A stretch of 14,665 nt of DNA from an uncultured Sutterella sp. (GTDB taxonomy: Bacteria > Pseudomonadota > Gammaproteobacteria > Burkholderiales > Burkholderiaceae_F). The notes beneath the pieces are model-generated. The model did no database searches. It was given only the letters and a program-made list of their open reading frames with translations, and was not told the DNA's origin. Shown here one piece after another: positions 8,405-14,510 of the stretch. The position numbers and the translations under genes are program-made. The stretch is from positions 1-14,665 of the forward strand of contig CAJKMT010000044.1 in NCBI GenBank assembly GCA_905201055.1, given 5' to 3'. Positions within the stretch are counted from its first letter, which is position 1, and each line of letters starts with the position of its first letter.

Positions 8405-8602
8405 CTAGCGCCGAGGGTACAGGCTTTTACCCAAGGACTCAGGATCTTGTCTTCGACGAGTAATTTCTCGCTTCGAAGCTAGTCCGACAATAACAACGTG
8501 TTTTCAAAAGATGTCCGTCGTCCAAACGTTCATCTCGCGTTTACTCGGAGGTTGTCTCCCCCGATACGGTGGTCAAAACAGTTAACAGTTTTTATCGTTT
8601 GA
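8405..8602 (-). promoter_or_regulatory. Hairpin-rich 5' leader of the permease gene
   Basis: Four local hairpins are visible on the permease (minus) strand. In plus coordinates: GGGTA 8415-8419 with TACCC 8428-8432; a long stem CTTCGACGAG 8451-8460 with CTCG 8467-8470 and TCGAAG 8473-8478 (2-base bulge); AGATG 8509-8513 with CATCT 8531-8535, enclosing CGT 8519-8521 with ACG 8526-8528; and GGAG 8547-8550 with CTCC 8556-8559. If transcription starts near 8603 the untranslated leader is about 230 bases. It matches no riboswitch consensus I can recall. An attenuator, an unrecognised riboswitch or chance structure are all possible. Confidence 0.4.
8577..8590. repeat. Tandem 7-base repeat in the permease/argH control region
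   Basis: Two adjacent copies of AACAGTT (8577-8583 and 8584-8590) create a central GTTAAC palindrome. It lies just inside the predicted permease transcript start and could be a protein-binding site. Confidence 0.4.
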
Positions 8603-8609
8603 CAGCGCG

Positions 8610-8638
8610 ATATTAGGGACAAATGACGTCAATAGCAA
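8610..8638 (-). promoter_or_regulatory. Candidate permease promoter
   Basis: On the minus strand TTGCTA (8633-8638) is followed after exactly 17 bases by TAATAT (8610-8615), each matching four of six sigma-70 consensus bases. It would start transcription near 8603, more than 200 bases before the permease start codon. Confidence 0.35.
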
Positions 8639-8679
8639 TACCTGAAAGAAAAAAAATTGTTTAATTCGAAGCGATACAC

Positions 8680-8717
8680 AAAATGTGCCGAAACCTTGTG
8701 AAAAATTGGCACATTTT
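8680..8717. promoter_or_regulatory. 10-base perfect inverted repeat upstream of argH
   Basis: AAAATGTGCC at 8680-8689 and GGCACATTTT at 8708-8717 are exact inverted complements with an 18-base spacer, ending 116 bases before the argH start. They could be an operator for a dimeric regulator or a stem-loop in a long argH leader. The last two bases are shared with a second hairpin (8716-8744), so the two stems cannot both form fully. Confidence 0.55.
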
Positions 8718-8744
8718 CCGAAAAATAGTGTGTCTTTTTTGGAA
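8716..8744. promoter_or_regulatory. Second hairpin upstream of argH, overlapping the first
   Basis: TTCCGAAAAA (8716-8725) pairs with TTTTTTGGAA (8735-8744) over 10 positions, with one G-T pair and a 9-base loop. A direct repeat AAAATAGT occurs at 8722-8729 and 8746-8753. The overlap with the preceding inverted repeat resembles a switchable pair, but no promoter is clear enough to say whether the region is transcribed. Confidence 0.4.
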
Positions 8745-8833
8745 CAAAATAGTCGGAATCTCCTGAAAAGAGCCTATGCAAATACAGTGCTCAAATTATT
8801 AAAATTTAGAAAATTCTTCTGATGGAGACAAAA

Positions 8834-10228
8834 ATGTCTGATGCAATGTGGGGCGGTCGTTTTGACTTGCCGATGGACCACCTGGTTCAGGAATTTAATG
8901 CAACGATTTTGATTGAAAAGCGCGTGACGCCGTTTTCCATTATCGGCAGCACGGCACATGTGCACATGCTTGCCGCGCAAAACATTTTGACGCAGCAAGA
9001 AGCCGAACAGATTTTGCAAGGGTTGGATGCCGTCCGAAAAGAAGTTGAGGACGGCAAATTTGTATTTGATGTGGCCGATGAAGACATTCAGATGGCAATT
9101 GAGCGGCGCGTCACCGAAATCGTGGGACCGGTGGGCGGCAAGATGCACACGGCGCGTTCGAGAAACGATCAGGCGCAGCTTGATGTCCGTCTTTACACCC
9201 GTCACGCCATTGTAGAAATCATCAAAGCGATCCGCGATCTGCAAAAGACCGTGATTGCCAAAGCCGAGCAGTACATGGGCGTGATGTTCCCCGGCTATAC
9301 GCACTTTCAAACCGGTCAGCCGATTCTTTTCTCTCATTGGATGATGGCTTATTTCTGGATGCTCGAGCGCGATATCGGTCGTTTTGAAGACGCCTACAAA
9401 CGCCTGAACGTTTGTCCCCTGGGGGCTGCGGCTATGGCGGGTACGACATTTCCGATTGACCGGGAAATGACGGCTGCGGAAATGGGTTTTGACGGTCCGA
9501 GTGAAAACTCTGTGGATACGATCAGCGATCGTGACCACTTGATTGAAACCGACTCGGCGGCTGCCATCTGCATGATGCACTTAAGTCGCCTCTGTGAAGA
9601 AATTGTTCTTTTTACAAGTCAGGACATTCACTTTTTCGAGTTGTCTGACGACTTCTGCACGGGCTCTTCCATCATGCCTAATAAAAAGAATCCCGACATT
9701 GCTGAAAAAATTCGCGGCAAGGCCGGCCGCGTGTTCGGCAACCTGCAGGCGATGCTCACCATGATGAAGGGCTTGCCCTTGGCATTCAATACCGACATGA
9801 GTGAAGATAAAGAACCCACTTTTGATACGGTGGATACGCTTCACATGAGTCTGCGTATTTTGAAACCTATGCTTGAAAAGATGACGGTGATTGCCGATCA
9901 GGCTCGCCTGGGAGCGGGCAGAGGCTACTCCAACGCTACCGACTTGGCTGACTATCTGGCACGTAAAGGCATTCCGTTCCGTCAGGCTCACCATATTGTG
10001 GGTCACATTGTGAATTACTGTGTGAAGCACGATACCGATTTGGAAAAGATGACGCTTGAAGAGTATCGCAAATTCTCTGACGCCATCGAAGAGGATATTC
10101 ATCAATACATTACGCTTGAAGCCTGTGTGGCGGCCCGCCGTTCGTTTGGCGGAACCGCGCCTGAATGCGTGACAGAGCAAATTTCACGCGCCAAAGCCCG
10201 TCTGAACGTAACGCATTGCGGAGTTTAA
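8834..10228 (+). CDS. argH: Argininosuccinate lyase
   Basis: A 464-residue cytoplasmic enzyme of the fumarase/aspartase superfamily; it splits argininosuccinate into arginine and fumarate, reversibly. Seen directly: an N-terminal MWGGRF, the HTARSRNDQ substrate-binding motif (around residues 106-114), PGYTHFQTGQPI, and the superfamily signature GSSIMPNKKNPD (277-288) in the mobile catalytic loop. Length fits ArgH. I chose ATG 8834 because GGAG lies 7 bases upstream; ATG 8822 has none. It is the first gene of a three-gene unit, with the OCD-family gene 2 bases after its stop. No argG or other arginine gene lies nearby, so it may serve catabolism or a specialised pathway rather than standard biosynthesis; the sequence alone does not decide. 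Confidence 0.94.
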   Translation: MSDAMWGGRFDLPMDHLVQEFNATILIEKRVTPFSIIGSTAHVHMLAAQNILTQQEAEQILQGLDAVRKEVEDGKFVFDVADEDIQMAIERRVTEIVGPVGGKMHTARSRNDQAQLDVRLYTRHAIVEIIKAIRDLQKTVIAKAEQYMGVMFPGYTHFQTGQPILFSHWMMAYFWMLERDIGRFEDAYKRLNVCPLGAAAMAGTTFPIDREMTAAEMGFDGPSENSVDTISDRDHLIETDSAAAICMMHLSRLCEEIVLFTSQDIHFFELSDDFCTGSSIMPNKKNPDIAEKIRGKAGRVFGNLQAMLTMMKGLPLAFNTDMSEDKEPTFDTVDTLHMSLRILKPMLEKMTVIADQARLGAGRGYSNATDLADYLARKGIPFRQAHHIVGHIVNYCVKHDTDLEKMTLEEYRKFSDAIEEDIHQYITLEACVAARRSFGGTAPECVTEQISRAKARLNVTHCGV

Positions 10229-10230
10229 AG

Positions 10231-11172
10231 ATGCTCACATTATCTCAAGACGATGTTTTAAAGATTTTGCCCAAGGTGGATGTATTCACAACCGTTGAGG
10301 CGATGTTTGGCGCGTTGGGGCGGGGCGAAGCCGTTCAACCCAAGCAGGTGCAGACACTGTTTCCCGGCAATAAAGGCGATTACATCAATTACAGCGGCGT
10401 TTGGATGAGCGCGGGAGTTTATGGCCTTAAGACCTCTCCTTTTATCGTGCACGATAAAGGCTACACCGTGACGGCTTGGACTTTGTTGATGTCAACCGAA
10501 ACCGGCGAACCGATGCTGCTTGTCGACAGCTCCCGTTTGACTCTTGAGCGCACGGCCGCGACGACCGCCGTGGCTGTGAAATATCTGAGTAAAAAAGAAG
10601 CGAAAAAACTGGCAGTGATCGGTTCCGGCGCTCAAGCCCTTGCCCACATCCGATATGTCAGCGGATTGAGAAATTGGGAGTCGATCAAAGTTTGGTCACT
10701 CAATAGCGCTGAACTGACCGCCGAAAAGCAAGAAGAATTTAAGCGCGCGGGCAACGGTGTGTTGGAGTTCGCGCCGACAAAAGAAATCGCGCTGGAAGAA
10801 GCTGACGTCATTTTGCTTTGCACAAGCGCGGCGAGCGCTGTCATCAAAGCCTGCGATATTAAAGGCTCTCCGCTCATCACCTCAATTTCCACCAATGCGC
10901 CGGGCGCGCACGAAATTGATCCGGCGATGTTGGCGAATATGGAAGTGTACTGTGATTGCACGGCAACGACCGCGACGGTGGCAGGCGAAATGAAGTCGGC
11001 CGCTCAATCGGGTTGCTGGAGCCCCGAGATGGTCAAAGGGGATTTGGGAGCGTTGGTTAACGGTTCTTGTCCGGTGCCGACCGGTGACAAACCTGTCTTT
11101 TTCCGCTCAATCGGTCAAGGTTTGGAAGACGTGGCGGTTGCGTTGGCGGTTATGAAAGAGTTTCAAAAATAA
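10231..11172 (+). CDS. Ornithine cyclodeaminase / mu-crystallin family protein
   Basis: A 313-residue NAD(P)-dependent protein of the OCD/mu-crystallin family. Members convert ornithine to proline plus ammonia, or reduce cyclic imino acids, or act as alanine dehydrogenase or in siderophore precursor synthesis; the exact substrate is not assignable. Visible: GLKTSPF (65-71, the lysine expected to contact the substrate carboxylate), LTLERTAATTA (103-113, a family hallmark), the Rossmann motif GSGAQA (131-136), and the C-terminal GLEDVAVALAV. The start at 10231 has GGAG 8 bases upstream, overlapping the argH stop region; an open frame reaching back to 10165 lies inside argH and is rejected. Tightly coupled with argH before it and the aminotransferase 12 bases after. 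Confidence 0.88.
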   Translation: MLTLSQDDVLKILPKVDVFTTVEAMFGALGRGEAVQPKQVQTLFPGNKGDYINYSGVWMSAGVYGLKTSPFIVHDKGYTVTAWTLLMSTETGEPMLLVDSSRLTLERTAATTAVAVKYLSKKEAKKLAVIGSGAQALAHIRYVSGLRNWESIKVWSLNSAELTAEKQEEFKRAGNGVLEFAPTKEIALEEADVILLCTSAASAVIKACDIKGSPLITSISTNAPGAHEIDPAMLANMEVYCDCTATTATVAGEMKSAAQSGCWSPEMVKGDLGALVNGSCPVPTGDKPVFFRSIGQGLEDVAVALAVMKEFQK

Positions 11173-11184
11173 TGGTGATCAAAA

Positions 11185-12306
11185 ATGAAAATTAAAGTGT
11201 TCGGTGTTGAACAGTGGATGAACGAGTGGGAAACCAAGTGCGCCTACAACGTCGCGGAAACCTGTGTGGAATCCATTACAGTTAAAGAACTTTTGCAGAT
11301 GGCGGGAGTGACTCCCGAACAGATGACACAGGATTTGATGAGCAAAAAGCTCACTTACGGGTGGATTGAAGGCAGCACAAAAGTGCGTGAGCTTATCGCC
11401 GGTCTTTATCAAAAGCAAAGCGCCGCCAATGTGGTGACCACCCATGGCTGCATCGGCGCCAACATGCTTATTCACGAAACACTTGTTGAGCCCGGTGATC
11501 ATGTCATTTCAGTGATTCCTACCTATCAGCAACACTATTCCATTCCGGAAAGTTTTGGCGCCAACATTGAGACATTGCGCTTAAAACCCGAAAACGGTTT
11601 CCTGCCGGACCTTGATGAATTACGTGCCATGGTCAAGCCCGAGACAAAGCTCATCTGTATCAATAACCCCAACAATCCGACCGGCGCCTTGATGAATGAA
11701 GCAATGCTTCGTGAAATCTGTGATATCGCTAAGTCGGTAGACGCCTGGCTTTTGTGCGATGAGGTTTATCGCGGATTGACCCAAGAAGACGAGTACAGTC
11801 TTTCTGTAGCCGATCTCTATGAAAAGGGGATCAGTACGGGCAGTATGTCGAAGGTCTTCAGTCTTGCAGGGCTGCGTTTCGGGTGGATTGCCGCTCCGAA
11901 GGAACTGATCTCTGCCGTTTTATATCACAGAGACTACAACACGATCAGCGTCGGTATGCTTGATGAATATTTTGCGGAACTCGCGTTGCAGGCAAAAGAT
12001 AAGATTCTCGCGAGAAACCGTGCAATCATTCGTGAAAATCTTCAGATTCTGGATGACTGGGTTAAAAACACACCCAGAGTGTCTTATGTGAAGCCTAAAG
12101 CCGGAACGACAGCTTTTGTGAAAATCGACACCAAACTGAGTTCACACGAATTCTGCGAACGTCTCGTAAAAGAAAAAGGTGTGATGTTTACGCCGGGTTC
12201 GGCATTGCATACCGAGGGGTTTGTCCGCATCGGCTTCGCTAATAACAAGGAAGTTCTCAAGAAAGGTTTGGAGTTAACCGCCGAATTTTTGAAGGAAGTT
12301 CCGTAG
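11185..12306 (+). CDS. Class I/II PLP-dependent aminotransferase
   Basis: A 373-residue fold-type I PLP enzyme. Landmarks: YGWIEGSTKVRELIA (58-72), NNPNNPTG (160-167), the cofactor-contacting DEVYRG (192-197), Lys223 in SMSKVFSLAGLRFGWI as the Schiff-base lysine, and Arg231; a C-terminal FVRIGFAN supplies the usual substrate-carboxylate arginine. It resembles, in the opening MKIKVFGVEQWMNEWETK and general layout, proteins annotated as aminotransferase or capreomycidine-synthase-like, so an arginine-derived substrate is possible but uncertain. GGTGAT precedes the start. It is the last gene of the argH unit and is followed by a hairpin and a terminator. Confidence 0.88.
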   Translation: MKIKVFGVEQWMNEWETKCAYNVAETCVESITVKELLQMAGVTPEQMTQDLMSKKLTYGWIEGSTKVRELIAGLYQKQSAANVVTTHGCIGANMLIHETLVEPGDHVISVIPTYQQHYSIPESFGANIETLRLKPENGFLPDLDELRAMVKPETKLICINNPNNPTGALMNEAMLREICDIAKSVDAWLLCDEVYRGLTQEDEYSLSVADLYEKGISTGSMSKVFSLAGLRFGWIAAPKELISAVLYHRDYNTISVGMLDEYFAELALQAKDKILARNRAIIRENLQILDDWVKNTPRVSYVKPKAGTTAFVKIDTKLSSHEFCERLVKEKGVMFTPGSALHTEGFVRIGFANNKEVLKKGLELTAEFLKEVP

Positions 12307-12309
12307 CAG

Positions 12310-12334
12310 AATTCCCGGGCACGTCTCGGGAATT
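12310..12334. other. Hairpin after the aminotransferase gene without a T-run
   Basis: AATTCCCG (12310-12317) pairs perfectly with CGGGAATT (12327-12334) around a 9-base loop. No T-run follows, so it is more likely an RNA 3'-end stabilising stem or processing site than a terminator by itself. Confidence 0.45.
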
Positions 12335-12355
12335 ACTCCAAAAATTGGGATAAAG

Positions 12356-12385
12356 AAAAGCCAGCTCTTAAAAAGGCTGGCTTTT
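12356..12385. terminator. Bidirectional terminator between the argH unit and tRNA-Asn
   Basis: AAAAGCCAGC (12356-12365) pairs with GCTGGCTTTT (12376-12385) around a 10-base loop. T4 ends the stem on the plus strand; on the minus strand the stem is followed by TTTTCTTT, so it can also end the tRNA-Asn transcript. Confidence 0.82.
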
Positions 12386-12389
12386 AAAA

Positions 12390-12465
12390 TGGCTCCCCGA
12401 GTTGGGTTCGAACCAACGACCTGCGGATTAACAGTCCGTCGCTCTACCGACTGAGCTATCGGGGA
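12390..12465 (-). tRNA. tRNA-Asn (anticodon GTT)
   Basis: A 76-base tRNA with the CCA end encoded. The acceptor stem TCCCCGA/TCGGGGA is perfect with discriminator G, the D arm is GCTC/GAGC, the anticodon loop CTGTTAA gives GTT (plus-strand bases 12430-12432), and the T arm is GTTGG-TTCGAAC-CCAAC. Base pair 27-43 is an A-C mismatch, where relatives often have a weak pair. Confidence 0.97.
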
Positions 12466-12478
12466 ATCAGGATTGAGA

Positions 12479-12506
12479 ATTATAAGAATCGCATTTCAAA
12501 ATGCAA
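12479..12506 (-). promoter_or_regulatory. Promoter of tRNA-Asn
   Basis: On the minus strand TTGCAT (12501-12506) and a perfect TATAAT (12479-12484) are separated by 16 bases; transcription would start about 7 bases before the mature tRNA 5' end. The spacer and -35 contain a GCATTT-CA-AAATGC palindrome (12491-12504). Confidence 0.75.
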
Positions 12507-12726
12507 GTGTTTTTGAGAGTTATTTCTTTAGAGATTGAGTTTTTAGTTCTATCTTGTTGAATGCTAAAGTTATTCCAATAATGATCTTTTTCTTCATTGA
12601 ATTTTTAATCAAAAGATGATGAGCTGTAAGCTGGAGCATTTATTGACATTTTTGTCGGAGAATTTCTCATTATCAGTTAACAACCCGATACTCTTTGAGT
12701 TATGTTCATTTTTACTTGACGTTGAT

Positions 12727-12750
12727 AAAACCATACAAAAAACCATACAC
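12727..12750. repeat. Tandem 12-base repeat AAAACCATACAm
   Basis: Two adjacent near-identical 12-base units, AAAACCATACAA and AAAACCATACAC, in the AT-rich inter-tRNA stretch. The short phased copies are the sort of thing seen as arm-type binding sites of integrases, but two copies are too few to claim it. Confidence 0.5.
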
Positions 12751-12902
12751 TGATTATCTGATTAAGCACAAAATGCAAAAGAAAAAACATAAAAGCTAAG
12801 ATAAAAATGAATGGGGATGCTTGAATTGCCAGTATTTATTGGCCTTCGTCTGCTTTTGAACGCAAAAGATAATGAGAAAGAAAGGAAAGGCAAAATGGCG
12901 TC

Positions 12903-12978
12903 TGGTGACCCCGCCGGGACTCGAACCCGGAACGACAGCTTAGGAGGCTAGCGTGATATCCTGTTTCACCACGGGATC
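12903..12978 (-). tRNA. tRNA-Arg (anticodon CCT)
   Basis: A 76-base tRNA with encoded CCA. Acceptor stem GATCCCG/CGGGGTC (one T-G pair), D arm GTGA/TCAC, anticodon loop CTCCTAA giving CCT (12942-12944), 4-base variable loop, T arm CCGGG-TTCGAGT-CCCGG. Pair 27-43 is a C-T mismatch and 28-42 a T-G pair, so the anticodon stem base is weak; the rest is sound. It reads the AGG arginine codon. Confidence 0.92.
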
Positions 12979-12996
12979 TAACTCGTAGACCCACAC

Positions 12997-13002
12997 ATTG
13001 TA
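12997..13002 (-). promoter_or_regulatory. Candidate -10 box for tRNA-Arg
   Basis: TACAAT on the minus strand 18 bases before the mature tRNA-Arg 5' end, a suitable distance for a short leader. The -35 position is poor. Confidence 0.4.
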
Positions 13003-13051
13003 ATGAAAAAATTTTGAATCGCTCATATCTTCGGTGAATCGCTGAAGGGCA

Positions 13052-13273
13052 TTAGCTGAATAAATGATCAAAACTTGTCGGTAAATCAGTCGCTTTCATG
13101 CGATTACGAACTTTTTCGTTAAAATACCGCTCGGTAATCTTGTCGCCGTTTCTCGCATCAAACAAACCGAGTCCTTGTTCGGTATGCAGACGCGTGACAA
13201 AAATGAAAGTTCTTGTTTTTTCTGAAAACTCAATCGATGGAATCATTTGATGCGGGTGCTTGATGACTCGCAT
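13052..13273 (-). CDS. Doubtful small ORF, 73 codons
   Basis: I do not recognise this 73-residue product. It is charged and non-repetitive (for example FIFVTRLHTEQGLGLFDARNG, then KVRNRMKATDLP), with no signal peptide or membrane helix, and its codon choice is not obviously unlike its neighbours. Against it: no ribosome binding site precedes ATG 13273 or the internal ATG at 13246, and its start lies only 20 bases from the divergent parE start, leaving no room for a shared promoter. It could be a real small gene, or the antisense of the parE leader region. If it is not real, 12979-13293 holds only the tRNA-Arg promoter and a duplicated GAATCGCT (13016-13023, 13036-13043). Confidence 0.35.
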   Translation of the reverse strand: MRVIKHPHQMIPSIEFSEKTRTFIFVTRLHTEQGLGLFDARNGDKITERYFNEKVRNRMKATDLPTSFDHLFS

Positions 13274-13293
13274 TGAGCGTAAAAAGGGTGAAT

Positions 13294-13899
13294 ATGGCCA
13301 CAGGAAAGCGCACCGAGTACGGCGAGTCGAGTATTAAAGTTCTTAAAGGGTTGGAGCCTGTCAAACAGCGTCCGGGCATGTATACATTAACGGACAATCC
13401 TTTGCATATCATTCAGGAAGTCATTGATAACTCAAGCGACGAAGTGCTCGCTGGGGGTGCTTCCCGTATTGAAGTGACACTTCATGCGGACGGATCGGTC
13501 ACAGTGACCGATAACGGTCGAGGCATTCCGGTGGGCATTCACCACGAGGAAGGCGTTCCGGCGGTTGAATTGGTTTTCACGCGTCTGCACGCCGGCGGTA
13601 AATTCGAAAAAGATTCCGGTGGCGCTTACTCCTTTGCAGGTGGACTGCACGGCGTTGGCGTTTCCGTCACCAATGCGTTGTCGACCCGATTGGAAGTCAC
13701 TGTTTGGCGCGAAGGTAAGGAGCATCGCATTGTTTTTGCCGCGGGAGAAGTCATTGAACCCTTGACAAGTGTCAAGAGCCCTCGTCCGAAATCGTCCACC
13801 GGAACGCGAGTGCGCGTTTGGCCTGATCCAAAGTATTTTGACAGCCCCAACATTCCGGTTGAGCAATTGGTGCGCTTGCTGAGGTCAAAGGCGGTTTTG
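13294..13899 (+). pseudogene. parE: DNA topoisomerase IV subunit B, 5' part only, cut at a chimeric junction
   Basis: The first ~202 residues of ParE, the ATPase subunit of topoisomerase IV that decatenates daughter chromosomes. The GHKL ATPase fold is clear: LKGLEPVKQRPGMYT (17-31), the N-box EVIDNSSDE (42-50), DNGRGIP (73-79), GGLHGVGVSVTN (116-127) and TGTRVRVWPD (169-178). It is ParE rather than GyrB by its opening and by the pattern around HEEGVPAVEL. The start at 13294 has GGGTG just upstream; a TTG at 13273 is less likely. After QLVRLLRSKAVL similarity to ParE stops abruptly; about 430 residues of a normal ~630-residue protein are missing. The open frame that runs on to 14103 is antisense to an unrelated gene and is not protein. 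Probably intact in the real genome. Confidence 0.9.
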
Positions 13900-14453
13900 A
13901 TGCTGCTTACAGACACTCTTGCTACGAGTCGGCTCAGTTGGGCTGTCATACCGGTGTTGCTGCCTGCGCTCAGTGTGAAAGTGGCGTTGCCACTACCGTC
14001 TTTTACGTCTCCGCTCATGGGCAGACAATCCTTGGTTTGGGCATCGTCCAGTGTAATTGTTTTCTTCAAGAAGTCGGTTTTATTCAGGACGCCTGAAAAA
14101 TAACCGTCTGTGGGAGCGTTGGCTACCACGATACCCGTACAGTTTGTTGCCGGAGTACAGTTGATGGTTGTTGCCGAGGTGGTGTTATCTGTTACGGTCT
14201 GTATGGCATTTACTGATTCGTCGCTGTTGAAGATGGCAACGGTGAAACGCTTCACCGTATTCTCTTCGGCTTGTGTGGGTAATGCGCTGCCTGTGGCTTT
14301 GGTATTCACTCCGCTACCCGTCAGACACAGTTCCAGTTGCGCTGTCTTTCCTTGTGGCAGGGGGTCTGTTATTCCATTCTCATCGCTGCCGCATCCGGTC
14401 AGTACAAAGGTTGCTGTTACCAGCATGCTCCATAAATAATTGTTTGTTTTCAT
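13887..14453 (-). pseudogene. Bacteroidales-type fimbrillin lipoprotein, N-terminal part only
   Basis: About 189 residues of a lipoprotein of the FimA/Mfa-like fimbrillin class of Bacteroidales. A signal peptide ends in the lipobox LTGC with Cys21 as the lipidated residue. The mature part shows the expected first beta-sandwich features: QLELCLTGSG, VKRFTVAIFNSDE, IVVANAPTDG, and SRLVARVSVSSIKTAFD just before the break. Family members are exported as lipoproteins and polymerised into surface fimbriae. It has no counterpart in betaproteobacteria. Beyond 13887 the frame runs into antisense parE, so the 3' part is lost at the junction. An upstream TPR-like gene on the same strand fits a fimbrial locus. 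Family call is from sequence character. Confidence 0.75.
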
Positions 14454-14510
14454 GTCCGCCTGTTTTATAAGTTGATATATTTATAATTCTTCGTCTTTTT
14501 AATTTCCCGC

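Larger units (their letters stand above)
12466..12902. other. AT-rich gene-poor stretch between two tRNA genes
   Basis: About 437 AT-rich bases with no supportable ORF on either strand. Contents: the tRNA-Asn promoter at its left end and a short tandem repeat at 12727-12750. I see no terminator of canonical form after tRNA-Arg (just left of 12903). It could be the scar of a mobile element inserted next to a tRNA, but no integrase or attachment duplication is visible. Confidence 0.5.

Noticed and set aside
8599..8627. Perfect TTGACA on the plus strand as an argH promoter
   Set aside because: No acceptable -10 box occurs 16-18 bases downstream (AATGAC), and it overlaps the likely permease start.
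8640..8833. ArgR-type ARG box upstream of argH
   Set aside because: No pair of sequences resembling the AATGAATAATTATTCATT consensus was found; the inverted repeats present are different.
8774..10180. Two long minus-strand ORFs (268 and 199 codons) opposite argH
   Set aside because: Shadow frames of argH; His/Arg-rich low-complexity composition and no family motifs.
12466..12902. CRISPR array or prophage remnant in the AT-rich stretch
   Set aside because: Only two short repeat units, no spacers, no integrase or phage gene.
13626..14453. A 275-codon minus-strand ORF and a 276-codon plus-strand ORF (13273-14103) both run through the junction
   Set aside because: Each is a real N-terminus followed by antisense of an unrelated gene; neither is a genuine fusion protein.
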